Positions 21,139 to 32,188 are shown, numbered from the stretch's first letter. The stretch is 64,000 bases of DNA from Costus lasius (GCA_027563935.2 CM050449.1:59041949-59105948); one strand, 5' to 3'. The notes: generated by a model from the sequence alone, not told the origin. Numbers and translations: made by a program.

Positions 21139-24100
21139 ATGAACTTCAATGTGCGATCCCTACTGGAAAGGGAGAAGTTTGCTGGGCCGAACTTCTCTGA
21201 CTGGTTTGGACACCTTAAGATCGTTCTTAAGGCAGAGAGGAAACTGTATGTCCTCGAGACGGCGATACCGCCGCAGCCCGCTCCGAACGCCGCAAGGGCG
21301 GTTCGGGAAGCCTATGAAAAGCACGTCAATGATAGCATTGATGTCGCTTGCCTGATGCTAGCGTCTATGACGCCACCGCTGCAGCGTCAGCATGAGGATA
21401 TGTCAGCTATACAGATTATAGCAAACCTCAAGATGCTGTATGCTGCACAGGCGAGGACTGAACGCTATAATTTGACTAAGCTCTTCTTTCAGAGCAAACT
21501 GGCTGAAGGGAGCCCAGTGGGAGCTCATGTGCTCAAGATGATTGGGCACAAGGAGGCTCTAGAGAAACTGGGGCATACCATTAACCAGGAGCTTGCTGTG
21601 GACATTATTCTGCAGTCTCTCCCGCCATCATTCGACGCGTTCATTATTAATTTTAATATGAACAAAATCGATTGTACTCCGGCAGAGCTGCTGAATATGC
21701 TCTTGACCACTGAGGAGACTCTGAAGGGTAAGCCTTCGACCTCTGTCTTGATGGTTCCTTCAAGGAACAAGAAGAAGGGGAAGAAGGGCAAGGCCCCGGT
21801 CAAGAATTACAGCAAGGCTCTGAAGCAGAAGGTGAAGCGGTCCAAGGAATACAGGTGTTTCCACTGTGGCCAGCTGGGTCACTGGAAAAAGGACTGTAAA
21901 GCGCTCCAAGGAGATAAGAGGGGAAGCTTTGCTTCTGGCTCAGGTATATTCGTGACTGAGGTCATGTTTTCTTCTTCTATATCATGGGTGTTGGACACTG
22001 CATGTGGAGTTCACATTTGTTCAAATGTACAGGAACTCAAGAGAAGAAGGCAGGTGGGACAGCATGAGGTGGACCTACGAGTTGGAAACGGGGCACGGGT
22101 TGCTGCTGTTGCTGTAGGAGACTATTTCATTTCTTTACCATCTGGACTTGTATTGGAACTAGACAATTGTTACTTTGTTCCCAGTATAACTAAAAATATT
22201 ATCTCCATTCCTGCTCTTGTCAGGAAGGGATTTTCCTTTGAATGCAATATTTCAAAGTGTATTTTGTCTTTTGATAATATTGTTTATGCAACTGGTTCAA
22301 TTAACAATGGGTTATACATGTTGGACATGGAATGTTCAATACAGCAAATTGATATTAAGAAAGCCAAGTATGCTGATGACAGCACCTTGCTATGGCATAG
22401 TCGTTTAGGCCATATTAACGAGAAACGCATTAAGCGGTTGCATGATCATGGACTGCTGGGATCATTCTCCTATAAGGAGATTGATACATGCAAAGCTTGT
22501 TTGATGGGTAAAATGACGAAGTCACCTTTTCCTCACAAAGGTCAAAGGGCTTCAGGTTTACTTGACCTTATACACAGTGATGTGTGTGGGCCATTTGGTA
22601 AACATGCCAGAGGTGGCTATCAGTACTTCATTACCTTTACTGATGATTTCAGTAGATACGGGTATGTCTATCTGATGAGACATAAGAGTGAATCTTTTGA
22701 CAAGTTCAAAGAGTTCAAGAATGAAGTACAGAATCAGCTAGGCCGAAATATCAAGGCACTTCGCTCAGATCGAGGTGGTGAATACCTAAGTCATACGTTT
22801 ACTGACTATCTGAAGGAGTGTGGGATCATCTCACAGCTCACTCCGCCAGGAACACCGCAATGGAATGGTGTGTCCGAGAGGAGAAATAGAACGCTACTTG
22901 ATATGGTTCGTTCTATGATGAGTCAGGCTACTCTTCCATACTCCTTTTGGGGTTTTGCGCTGGAAACAGCTGCAAAGGTACTAAACCGAGTGCCATCCAA
23001 GGCAGTTTCAAAGACGCCATATGAGTTATGGTATGGGAAACAGCCGAGCTTGACATTTATCAGGATCTGGGGCTGCGAGGCTTATGTCAAAAAGCTCGCC
23101 TCTGGGAAACTAGAGAGCAGATCTGACAAATGTATCTTTGTCGGTTACCCTAAGGAAACTAAGGGTTATTATTTCTACGATCCCAAGGAGAACAAGGTTT
23201 TTGTTGCTCGGACGGCCATATTTCTTGAGAAGGAGTTTCTTCTGCAAGAGGCCAGTGGGAGAGAAATAAAGCTGGATGAGAATCCAGAAGAAGGACAAAG
23301 TGACCAAGCACAGTTGGATGAGCCTGAGCTGGTAGAACAGGTTATTGAACAACCTGAGGCTCAGATATCACGGGAACCGCGAAGATCGGGTAGGATCCGT
23401 CGACAGCCTGAGCGCTATGACGGAGTCTACATCATTGATAATGATGAACCCCTCACTTATGCGGATGCGGTCAGTGGACCGGAGTCAGCAAGATGGCTTG
23501 AGGCTATGCGCGCCGAGATGGACTCCATGTCAGATAACCAAGTCTGGGATTTGGTTGATCCGCCTTCGGGAGTTATCCCTATAGGCTGTAAATGGATCTT
23601 CAAGAAGAAGATTGACATGGATGGTAACGTGGTTACCTATAAAGGCAGGCTAGTTGCGAAAGGTTTCAAACAAATCTACGGGATAGATTATGATGAAACT
23701 TTCTCACCTGTAGCCATGTTTAAGTCTATTCGGATTCTTTTCGCGATAGCTGCATATTATGATTATGAGATTTGGCAGATGGATGTGAAAACAGCTTTCC
23801 TTAATGGAAATCTGGATGAGGATGTGTACATGACACAACCAGAGGGTTTCACTAATCCATCAGATCGTCATAAGATATGCAAGTTAAAGAAGTCCATTTA
23901 TGGACTTAAACAAGCATCGAGAAGCTGGAATATTCGTTTTGATGAATCAGTCACTGAATTTGGTTTCATCAAGAACGAGGATGACCCGTGTGTATATAAG
24001 AGGTTTAGTGGGAGCGTGATTACTTTCCTAGTCCTCTACGTCGATGACATCTTGATCATTGGAAATGACATTCCTGAAATGCATGCTGTTAAAGCATGGC

Positions 24101-25020
24101 TGAGGAAGTGTTTCCAGATGAAAGATTTAGGAGAAGCAGCCTATGTGTTAGGTGTGAAGATCTACAGGGATAGATCTAAGAGGCTTCTCGGGCTGTGCCA
24201 GAGTACTTACATCGATAAGGTCCTGGAGAGATTTCATTTAGAGAATTCTAAACGTGGATATCTTCCAGTCAGACATGGTCTGAATCTTTCGAAGAGTCAG
24301 TGTCCACAAACACAGACTGAGAAAGATGAAATGGACAATACGCCTTATGCTTCGGCTATTGGTTCCATTATGTATGCGATGTTGTGTACTCTCCCAGACG
24401 TCGCTTACGGGTTAAGCGTAACCAGTCGTTACCAGAGTAATCCAGGTATGGCGCACTGGATTGCAGTCATGAACATCTTAAAATATCTGCGGAGGACCAA
24501 AGATATGTTCTTGATATATGGTGGTCAGGAAGAACTCAGTATTGAAGGATATACTGACGCTTCGTTCCAGTCTGACCAGGATGATTTCCGATCGCAATCA
24601 GGCTATGTTTTTAGCTTGAATGGAGGAGCAGTGGTGTGGAAAAGTTTCAAACAGTCAACTGTTGCTGATTCCACAACAGAAGCCGAGTATGTTGCAGCCT
24701 CGGAAGCATCCAAGGAGGCAGTCTGGATTCGTAAGTTCGTGAGAGAACTTGGTGTTGTTCCTTCGAGTGTCGATCCTTTGGTTATCTTCTGTGATAACAC
24801 TGGAGCAATCGCACAAGCAAAGGAACCACGGTCGCACCAGAAGTCCAAGCACATACAGAGACTGTTTCATTTGATCAGGGAGATCATAGATCGTGGCGAG
24901 ATCAAAGTATGCAAGGTTCATACAGATGACAATCTGGCAGACCCGCTTACCAAGCCTCTGGCGCAGCAGAAGCATGAGAAGCACTGTAATAATATGGGTT
25001 TGAGATTTCTCAACCATTAG
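21139..25020 (+). CDS. Gag-Pol polyprotein of copia element B (intact)
   Basis: 1293-residue ORF. Gag ~1-215; lysine-rich linker; zinc knuckle Cys240, Cys243, His248, Cys253; protease Asp286 in LDTACGVH; HHCC pre-integrase region from His420; integrase Asp481, Asp544, Glu580 (35 residues between the last two); chromodomain-free linker rich in Glu/Gln; reverse transcriptase with MDVKTAFLNG and YVDD at 967-970; RNase H Asp1140, Glu1181, Asp1219. Ends MGLRFLNH just before the polypurine tract. Start chosen at the ATG shared by all sisters; the putative spliced form would add ~10 residues. Two residues differ from the sisters (CTLPDV for CTRPDV; HIQRLF for HIQRRF); their effect is unknown. Confidence 0.96.
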   Translation: MNFNVRSLLEREKFAGPNFSDWFGHLKIVLKAERKLYVLETAIPPQPAPNAARAVREAYEKHVNDSIDVACLMLASMTPPLQRQHEDMSAIQIIANLKMLYAAQARTERYNLTKLFFQSKLAEGSPVGAHVLKMIGHKEALEKLGHTINQELAVDIILQSLPPSFDAFIINFNMNKIDCTPAELLNMLLTTEETLKGKPSTSVLMVPSRNKKKGKKGKAPVKNYSKALKQKVKRSKEYRCFHCGQLGHWKKDCKALQGDKRGSFASGSGIFVTEVMFSSSISWVLDTACGVHICSNVQELKRRRQVGQHEVDLRVGNGARVAAVAVGDYFISLPSGLVLELDNCYFVPSITKNIISIPALVRKGFSFECNISKCILSFDNIVYATGSINNGLYMLDMECSIQQIDIKKAKYADDSTLLWHSRLGHINEKRIKRLHDHGLLGSFSYKEIDTCKACLMGKMTKSPFPHKGQRASGLLDLIHSDVCGPFGKHARGGYQYFITFTDDFSRYGYVYLMRHKSESFDKFKEFKNEVQNQLGRNIKALRSDRGGEYLSHTFTDYLKECGIISQLTPPGTPQWNGVSERRNRTLLDMVRSMMSQATLPYSFWGFALETAAKVLNRVPSKAVSKTPYELWYGKQPSLTFIRIWGCEAYVKKLASGKLESRSDKCIFVGYPKETKGYYFYDPKENKVFVARTAIFLEKEFLLQEASGREIKLDENPEEGQSDQAQLDEPELVEQVIEQPEAQISREPRRSGRIRRQPERYDGVYIIDNDEPLTYADAVSGPESARWLEAMRAEMDSMSDNQVWDLVDPPSGVIPIGCKWIFKKKIDMDGNVVTYKGRLVAKGFKQIYGIDYDETFSPVAMFKSIRILFAIAAYYDYEIWQMDVKTAFLNGNLDEDVYMTQPEGFTNPSDRHKICKLKKSIYGLKQASRSWNIRFDESVTEFGFIKNEDDPCVYKRFSGSVITFLVLYVDDILIIGNDIPEMHAVKAWLRKCFQMKDLGEAAYVLGVKIYRDRSKRLLGLCQSTYIDKVLERFHLENSKRGYLPVRHGLNLSKSQCPQTQTEKDEMDNTPYASAIGSIMYAMLCTLPDVAYGLSVTSRYQSNPGMAHWIAVMNILKYLRRTKDMFLIYGGQEELSIEGYTDASFQSDQDDFRSQSGYVFSLNGGAVVWKSFKQSTVADSTTEAEYVAASEASKEAVWIRKFVRELGVVPSSVDPLVIFCDNTGAIAQAKEPRSHQKSKHIQRLFHLIREIIDRGEIKVCKVHTDDNLADPLTKPLAQQKHEKHCNNMGLRFLNH

Positions 25021-25027
25021 ATTAAGT

Positions 25028-25040
25028 GCAAGTGGGAGAT
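25028..25040 (+). other. Polypurine tract of element B
   Basis: GCAAGTGGGAGAT directly before the 3' LTR. Confidence 0.88.
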
Positions 25041-26686
25041 TGTTGGGGTATGCCCTTAAGGCTAATGTTTGAGGCCTGTGGGAATGTATCTGTATCATGT
25101 AATAAACTGTTATGTTTATAAAGGCATGGTTATTATTCGGTTGTTTACATTGTCTGCTGCAATATATGTTCTTCTGAATAATGTCTCAAAGCTGTTCAGC
25201 TGGGCTGACATGCTATTATGTCCTTAGTCGATGTATCTTGGTGAACATGAGACAGCCTTGATATGGTTAAGACTAATATGTGTTCTAATCTTATAGGATG
25301 CTTCGAGCATGGAATAAGATGTAGACTCATGGGTACATTGGATGTACTGGACAGACCCTACTAGGATGTTCAATTGTTTGTCACAATGTGAATGTTCCTT
25401 GATTAAGACAAGTGGCACATTTCCTCTGACTTGAGATCACTTGTGTTTTCTAAATGATGATTGTCATTGTTTTGAGATGGTTCAATATCATTTGAAACAT
25501 AATGATTATAGACTATCTTGGATGGTGAGCTTGAGTCAGGTTAGAGCACTAGTGATAGACATAGGATTGCCGTCTCCTTGTTGAAGGAGTGTGATGTTCT
25601 AAAGGGGCCCCCTGGATGAGATGATTGAGAAAGTGTATGGCCATACCCAGGTGACAGTGTTCATCTGTTCTAATCATGCTCATCATATTGGAGTTACGAG
25701 CTTGACAGGCTTGTCCAATAAGAACATCCAGTGGTAAAGGAAATATGCATGCCTTGTGAATTGATTCACACTTGTGCTGTTTTTGGGTGTAGTCTTGGAA
25801 GACTCTTTCCTTGATATCGGGAGACAGTGATGTGTTGCTAGATACCCCTCACTGATCGTGATAATGTGAATTATCGTTACCGACGTTTTAAGGAAACCCT
25901 CAGGGTCGCACAATTGATGATATGGCTTACTTAAGTCAGATCGTGTGGACTGAATTGTTCAGGTTCAGTTTAAAGGGATTTAATCTCTGATTGTAAGTGA
26001 GATCTAGTCTGATCATGTTTGATTGATTAGGGCTTGAGATCGGTAAGCTTCGATCGAGAGAATGGATGCTAGATCGGTCAGATCAGGAGCATCAAAGAGA
26101 TCAACGGTTAGATCTGGAACCTTAGGGTTTTAATGTGATCTAGGCCATGTCGATTGGTTTATTTGGTTATTGAACCAAAATTAAATTGAACCAAAATGGT
26201 TCAAGACTACGCGACAAGTTCACTTAGCGTGAACATGTTGGGCGATGAGTGGTGCTATTTTTAGCAACCATGACTCTCACGTTCGAATAGAGAGGGTTCT
26301 CTATTCTCGCCTCTTGAACGCATATTCCTCTCGTTCTTTTGGGTGACGGCGCCTTGGAGCTTGAGGAGAATTCGGCAAAGAGAAAAGATCTCCTTCCCTT
26401 TCCATTTCGATCAAAGACTTCTTTGGATCTTGCTAGCACAAGAATCGCAAAGAGGAGTAGGCGACATCAACTGTGTGCGTCACCTCTGGAGAAGATCTGC
26501 TTTGATCTTTGCTTCCTAGACGCCATCTTGAAATGGCTATGGTATGAGTTTTATCTCTTCTATGCAATCGAATTTTTATGGTTGATCATATCACATGAAG
26601 CCGATCCATGAAACCCTAATCCGCTGCCTAAATGTTTATAATGCGCCATGCTGGGTTTCGCCCCCCTCTAGAAAGGGGTTCTTTCA
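25041..26686 (+). repeat. 3' LTR of element B
   Basis: 1646 bp, nearly identical to 17670-19315, followed by TSD ATGCG. Confidence 0.96.
25860..25875 (+). other. GNRA-type hairpin in B 3' LTR
   Basis: GATAAT-GTGA-ATTATC, same as in the 5' LTR. Confidence 0.6.
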
Positions 26687-26691
26687 ATGCG

Positions 26692-28239
26692 GACTGTGTT
26701 GCTTGTGGTTTGGACGACGACCAAGAGATTGTAGGCGAGGCTGGAATGCTAGAGAGAGCGCGAAGGCATTGGCGTTCTGGCGGAGGTGGAGACGCGACTG
26801 TTCTGTGAGAACAGGGGACGTGCGCGCGTGGAGCAGGGGTCGACGTTTGTGGTCGCCGTTCGTCGTAGAGGGCACAAACGCAAAACCTGTTACGACTGTA
26901 GGTCGGGGTGATGAAGGCCAAGGGATGGCCGGAGTTTGGGCGCGGACGGTGGTTGGTCGGAGGAGGACGGTGCTGGAAGGTGGAGATGTGCTTGTTCAGC
27001 AGAACAGGGGATGTGCGCGGGCGGAACAGGGGCAGCCGGAGATCATCGGAGACGGCAAAGTCTCCCGACCTGCTACAACTGGAAGTTCTCCTGACCAAGG
27101 CGAACGGGTGGCCGGAGTTTGGGATTGATCGGTGACTGATCGGAGGAGATCGACGGCGATCAGTGGTGAAGGGCGGAAGCAGGGGCGTGAGTTGAGGCGT
27201 CACCGAAAATCTTCCGATTCCGGCGATCTAGACGTCGGATGGGGCGATCCCTCCGGTTGTGGGTTCGACTAGAACTGTAGAAGGCGTGGTTGAAATTTGA
27301 GGACGATCCGTCGGTTGGATCGTTGCTGGCGGCGAGGCGAACGGAGAGTCCAAGGCTGGACTCGGCTGGAAGCTGGGTGTGGAATGCGACAGCGGCGGAA
27401 GGTTGTTTAAGCGTGGCAGAGGTGGAAGATGGATAGCGCAGCGACGAGGAGGATGCAGCACGGTAGAGACTCCAAGTCCATGGAAGATTTAGAGGAGACG
27501 ATAGTGAGGAAGTTCCAAATCCATGGAAGCTTCAGCTATCAGAGGAAGAGAGGAAGAGAGGAAGAGAGGAAGAGAGGAAGAGAGGAAGAGAGGAAGAGAG
27601 GAAGAAACATCCGATAGAGAGAAACGAAAACCATTTCCATTCCTTTTCAAAATCTTGTCTAAAAACTCTGATTACAAAAGAGGAGAGACCATCTTATAGG
27701 TGATGGTTGGAAACATAGCAGGAATTATAGCCGTTGGCTGTAAGCTCCAACGGTTGAATTTTGACTCTCAAAATCTGTGGCCGCATTTGTTGAAGATCTT
27801 GCAGGATTTGGTGCATGGCATTAGCGAGAATTGCAAGTATTGCACAGGCTGAGAAGTTGATTGGCACGTAATCTTTGAAGCTTTGGATGAGTGAATAAAT
27901 GTTGTTTGCAACTTGTTTTGAAGGTTAAGAGCTCCCAAATTGTTGAGAGTGGATGAAGATTGAAAGCTGGAATTGGATGTCGACTGGAACTTGTTGTGGA
28001 TTTGAGCTTGGATCTTCTTGAGATGTTGACTTCAATTGTCTTGATCTCATGTTGATTACATGGCAAATGAAATAATAAGGATTAGTGCCACATTAAATTT
28101 AGAATGACATTCCAATCAAAGTCAAATTTTAGACATAAATGTTGACTAAGTCTAGGTTCAATCATGGTTTAAAATATTCAGGCAAAATTTGACCAAGTCA
28201 AAATTAAGTCTAATATCATGCGAAAATGCTCCTGCATCA
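26692..28239 (-). repeat. 5' LTR of element M, part 2
   Basis: Continues 17669 after B; matches ~3489-5014. Ends GCATCA at 28239, then TSD TACTG. The 191-codon frame at 26628-27203 spans the B/M junction, so it is not a gene. Confidence 0.94.
27541..27604. repeat. (GAGGAAGA)n microsatellite in M 5' LTR
   Basis: About eight 8-bp units against five in the sister LTR, showing repeat-length change since insertion. Confidence 0.9.
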
Positions 28240-28244
28240 TACTG

Positions 28245-28292
28245 AAAGAATCCCAAGGCCTCAAATATTAGCCTTAAGGGCATACCCCAACA
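28245..28292 (-). repeat. Element G 5' LTR, terminal 48 bp
   Basis: Reads CCTTAAGGGCATACCCCAACA at its right end, the family-I LTR start on the minus strand. Completes 1306-2954 across M. Confidence 0.9.
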
Positions 28293-29075
28293 GCAGGGCC
28301 ACTGGAGAAGGGACTGCAAGCAGCTTCAGAATGAGGAGAAGAAAGGCTTGGCCTTAACTTCTAGCTCAGGTATCTATGTTACAGAAGTCAATCTTTCTAC
28401 TTCTATGTCATGGGTATTGGATACCGCATGTGGAGCTCATATTTGTACAAATATGCAGGGGCTCAAGAAAAGTAGATTGGTGCGGCTTGGAGAGATTGAC
28501 CTACGCGTTGGAAACAGGGCACAGGTTGCTGTAGGCGTTTTGACTCTCTCCTTGCCTTCTGGACTTCAATTAGAATTAGATAATTGCTTTTGTGTACCTT
28601 CGTTAACAAAGAACATTGTATCCATTCCTTGCTTGGCAAGGAAAGGATTTAAATTTGAAATAAATAAGAACTCCTATTCTTTTTCATTTGCAAATATGTT
28701 CTATGGGAAGGGTACTTTATGCAATGGTCTGTATATCTTGGATATGGAAAGTTTTGTTTGTAACATAAGCAATAAAAGGACCAAACTGAGTGGTTAAGTT
28801 GGTGCTTTCCTATGGCACTATCGATTAGCCCATATAAACAAGAATCGCATCCAACAACTCTATGCAAATGGATTGTTAGATTCAAGTTCCTTGGAGGAAT
28901 TTGATACTTGTGAACCTTGTTTATTAGGGAAGATGACAAAGGCGCCCTTCACCAAGATTGGTGAGAGGGCAGAAGGTTTATTGGATCTCATACATACTGA
29001 TGTATGTGGGCCCTTCAATAAACAAGCCAGAGGAGGGTACAACTACTTCATTACCTTCACTGATGACTTCAGTAG
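28293..29075 (+). pseudogene. Element K (family-II copia) gag-pol remnant: zinc knuckle to integrase start
   Basis: Begins inside the zinc knuckle (QGHWRRDC; its first half is on the far side of G). Then protease SWVLDTACGAHIC, the HHCC pre-integrase region (LWHYRLAHI..CEPCLLGKMTKAPF) and the integrase start (IHTDVCGPF, YFITFTDDFSR). One in-frame TAA at 28795-28797 separates two otherwise open stretches in the same frame. It stops at a deletion junction with C's LTR near 29073. Similar to family I throughout but clearly diverged. Coding resumes at 38078 in the RT, so ~350 codons of integrase and RT are missing. Confidence 0.88.
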
Positions 29076-30597
29076 GCTGACATGCTATATGTCCTTAGTC
29101 GAGATATCTTGGTGAACATGAGACAGCCTTGATATGATTGAGACTAATATGTGTTCTAATCTTATAGGATGCTCCGAGCATGGAATAAGATGTAGACTCA
29201 TGGGTACATTGGATGTACTGGACAGACCCTACTAGGATATTCAATTGCTTGTCACAATGTGAATCATCCTTGTTTGCACTAAGTGGCACATGTCCTCTGA
29301 CTTGAGATCACTTGTGTTTCTAAATGATGATTGTCATTGTTTTGAGGTAGTTCAATATCATTTGAAAGATAATGGTTATAGACTATCTTGGATAATGATC
29401 ATGAGTCAGGTTGGGACACTAGTGATAGATATAGGATTGCCGTCTCCTTGTTCAAGGAGTGTGATGTTCTATAGGGGCCCCCTAGATGAGATGATTGAGA
29501 AAGTGTGTGGCCATACCCAGGTGACTATGTTCATCTGATCTAATCATGCTCATCATATTGGAGTTACAAGCTTGACCCGCTTGTCCAATAAGAACATCCA
29601 GTGGCAAAGGATACATGCATGCCTTGTGAAGTTGATTCACACTTGTGCTGTGGTTTGGGTGTAGTCTTGGAAGACTCTTTCCTTTATATCGGGAGACAGT
29701 GATGTGTTGCTAGATACCTCTCACTGATCGTGATAACGTAAGTTATCGTTACCGACATTTAAAGGAAACCCTCAGGGTCGCACAATTTGATGAAATGGCT
29801 TACTTAAGTCAGATCGTGTGGACTGAATTGTTTTGGTTCAGTTGAAAGGGATTTAACCTCTGATTGTAAGTGAGATCTGGTCTGATCATGTTTGATTGAT
29901 TAGGGCTTGAGATCGGTAAGCTTCAATCGAGAGTGTGGATGCTAGATCGGTGAGATCAAGAGCATCGAGAGATGATCGGTTAGATCTTGAACCATTTGGT
30001 TCAAGGGAGATCTAGACCATGGCTTGGCTTGGTTCGATTTGGTCTTTGGACCAATTGGAATTGGACCAACTTCAATTGAACCGGTTCACATATGTGAACG
30101 CATGGTTCAATTAAGTTTGCGTTTTGGATTAGTTCAAAGCCATGAACGCATGGCTTCATGACCTTCCTTTTATGGAAGTCTTGTAACGCCAAAACGCATA
30201 TGCTTGCCTCAACGGCTCTAATCTTTGGAGCTCTCTCGTGTGTGGCGAAGAGCTTAGACGAAGAGGAAGAAGAGAGCTTTCGGCCAAGGGAGATATCATC
30301 TCATCTTTCTTTTCCAACGATCAAGGACCCTTTGAAGAGCTTTGCTAGCACAAAGGATTCAAAGGGGCAAGCCATCTTCATTGTTGTGTGCGTCACCTTT
30401 GGAGAAGAAGCATTCGACTCTTTGCTTCCAAGGCTCCATCCACCCATGGCTATGGTGAGATCTTCTCATGATCTTTCAATTAAATCAAAGTTGATTATAT
30501 AGAACATGCGATCCTATAGAAACCCTAATTCCGCCCATGCAAGTACTTTGATTTGCGCATGCTTAGGGTTTCGCTCCCCCTTGAAGGGGACCCAACA
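29073..30597 (+). repeat. 5' LTR of element C (5'-truncated)
   Basis: Aligns to 36553-38077; begins at TAGGCTGACATGC, which shares TAG with the K side. Ends GGGGACCCAACA. Donor ATGGCTATG^GTGAGA at 30454/30455. The frame upstream (30158-30454) is open and holds FASTKDSK..VCVTFGEE..SLLPRLHPPMAM. Confidence 0.93.
29732..29747 (+). other. GNRA-type hairpin in C 5' LTR
   Basis: GATAAC-GTAA-GTTATC. Confidence 0.6.
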
Positions 30598-30599
30598 AC

Positions 30600-30611
30600 T
30601 GGTATCAGAGC
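30600..30611 (+). other. Primer-binding site of element C
   Basis: TGGTATCAGAGC two bases after the LTR end. Confidence 0.9.
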
Positions 30612-31945
30612 AGGGTTTTCAGTAGATCTATATGATTGCTTTGTTAAGATTGTGATCCACTCATGATTCCATGTTGCGCTCTCTTGATGCTTTGTTTACT
30701 TGCGCTTACATGATACTATGTTCTTGCGCTTACATGATACTATGTGCTACCATATTTGTTTGCGCTTGTATCATTGCTTGGAGAAGTTTGCGCTCATGCC
30801 TAGATCTATGGGTTATCAACATGCAAAGATTAACATGCTAGATATTAGATGTATCTTGTTTATCTTGTTTGGCGCATGTTGTTTGTTTGCGCTTGTTGTA
30901 GTTGTTTTTCCAAACTTACATCTTGCGCGCCTATCACCATTAGATCTAAGTGGCGCCAGCTATAAACCCTTAGACGGGTTAGTAGGGTTGAAATCATCCT
31001 CTAAGTAAGATCTAACTAGTCTGATCAGACCATCTGACAGCCTAGATGGGTCGACCAGATGGCACCTGTGTGCAAGCACGAGGTGGCTATAGGTCGACTG
31101 CATCACAGGCGTGTAGCGAGGTCTGGTCGAGACAACCAGTGAACACACATGAGTTAGGCCCGGGGTCACACCCGCTTGCCAGAACTCATGTTGGTTGTTC
31201 AGCCCTTAGGGCATGCATGGTTGACCATTAGGTCAACGCAAGTCAGTTAAGACTTGGTGCATGCAAGGGCATGGATCAAACTAGACATGATGAGTGGATC
31301 CCTATTAATGGACCGTTGTAAGGTTGTAGGAGCACATAAGTAAAGTAAAATTGATGCCAATGGGTTTTCAAAATTTTATTTTCTTATGTGATGGATCACA
31401 TGTTGATTGAATGATGCCATGATGCTTGTTTATTTAATCTTATGTGGGATGCCCTTTATTGTGTGCTGTTCTGGGGCCTGCGAGCCTGGTAAATTATTAT
31501 TTTTGTGATCTGCGAATCACATTTTTAATTAATTTATTGTATAATTGACCTGCGAGTCAAGCTTGTCTAGATAGATTAAAATGTATTTTAATTAGAGAAG
31601 AGCACAAAAGCACACATCGCAGAGGCGCATTCAGCTGGTGGGCGCACCTGAGCTGCATTGAGCGCTAGGGCCCTGGGTTGGACCAGATGAGATGCAAAAG
31701 ACCCAAGAAGCAAGTGAAGACTTAAGATAACTTAAGGTCTTACTTAGGGTTCATGGGCTTTTACCACATAAGATCAGCATGCTTTCTATTTATTGCTTTT
31801 ATAATTAGAATTGCATGAGTTTATCTTCTGCTATAGCCATAGGATTTGCCTGATAGTAAGAAGATAAAAGACCGTTAAAATCCAACGCTAAAATATCAAG
31901 CTCGTTAGCCTTCTGACGCGAAACCTCACTGTTCTGACTATCGTT

Positions 31946-32188
31946 GGAGCCGTGTTGTACCCACTCAGTGGGCACATCCATCTATCTTCAGACGGTGCGG
32001 GATTTCACCTGCGTGTTACAGAGAAGGGATTTATCGCTTCTCGTTGCTCAGCATAGCACGTGGTGGTCCAGGGAGTAGGTCAGGTCAGCTTGACCATATA
32101 GGCTACACATGGGGCATATGATAGCTATATGGAGGCAGCCATCTGTGGGATCAGAGACTGTGTTGTACCAACTCAGTTGGCACAGTCT
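31946..32188 (+). other. Three-hairpin leader domain of element C
   Basis: Tips CCCACTCAGTGGG (31960-31972) and CCAACTCAGTTGG (32168-32180). The central hairpin has arms CCATATA/TATATGG (32094-32132) where the sisters have CCATGT/ACATGG: both sides changed and pairing is kept. Confidence 0.62.

Larger units (their letters stand above)
17670..26686 (+). mobile_element. Element B: complete family-I Ty1/copia retrotransposon
   Basis: 9017 bp: LTR 17670-19315, primer-binding site 19318-19329, leader, gag-pol 21139-25020, polypurine tract and LTR 25041-26686. TSD ATGCG at 17665-17669 and 26687-26691. It inserted in M's 5' LTR; M's other LTR (2955-5014) keeps the empty site. Both LTRs are 1646 bp and differ at about four bases by eye. 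Confidence 0.96.
2955..28239 (-). mobile_element. Element M: non-autonomous LTR retrotransposon with a gypsy-protease-like ORF, split by A and B
   Basis: LTRs start TGATGCAGGAGC and end CCCTACATCA on the minus strand. The 3' LTR is 2955-5014. The 5' LTR is 17135-17669 plus 26692-28239, split by B. TSD TACTG occurs at 2950-2954 and 28240-28244. A primer-binding site (17120-17131) and polypurine tract (5015-5025) fit this orientation. Without A and B the element is ~7.1 kb. Its only substantial internal ORF is ~468 codons, split by A; there is no reverse transcriptase, RNase H or integrase, so it must be moved by another element's enzymes (LARD/TR-GAG-like class). Its LTRs differ by roughly eight substitutions plus repeat-length changes by eye. 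Confidence 0.92.

Noticed and set aside
27429..27617. ORF with repeated REEERKRG-like residues
   Set aside because: It is the translated (GAGGAAGA)n microsatellite of M's LTR; unit number differs between LTR copies.
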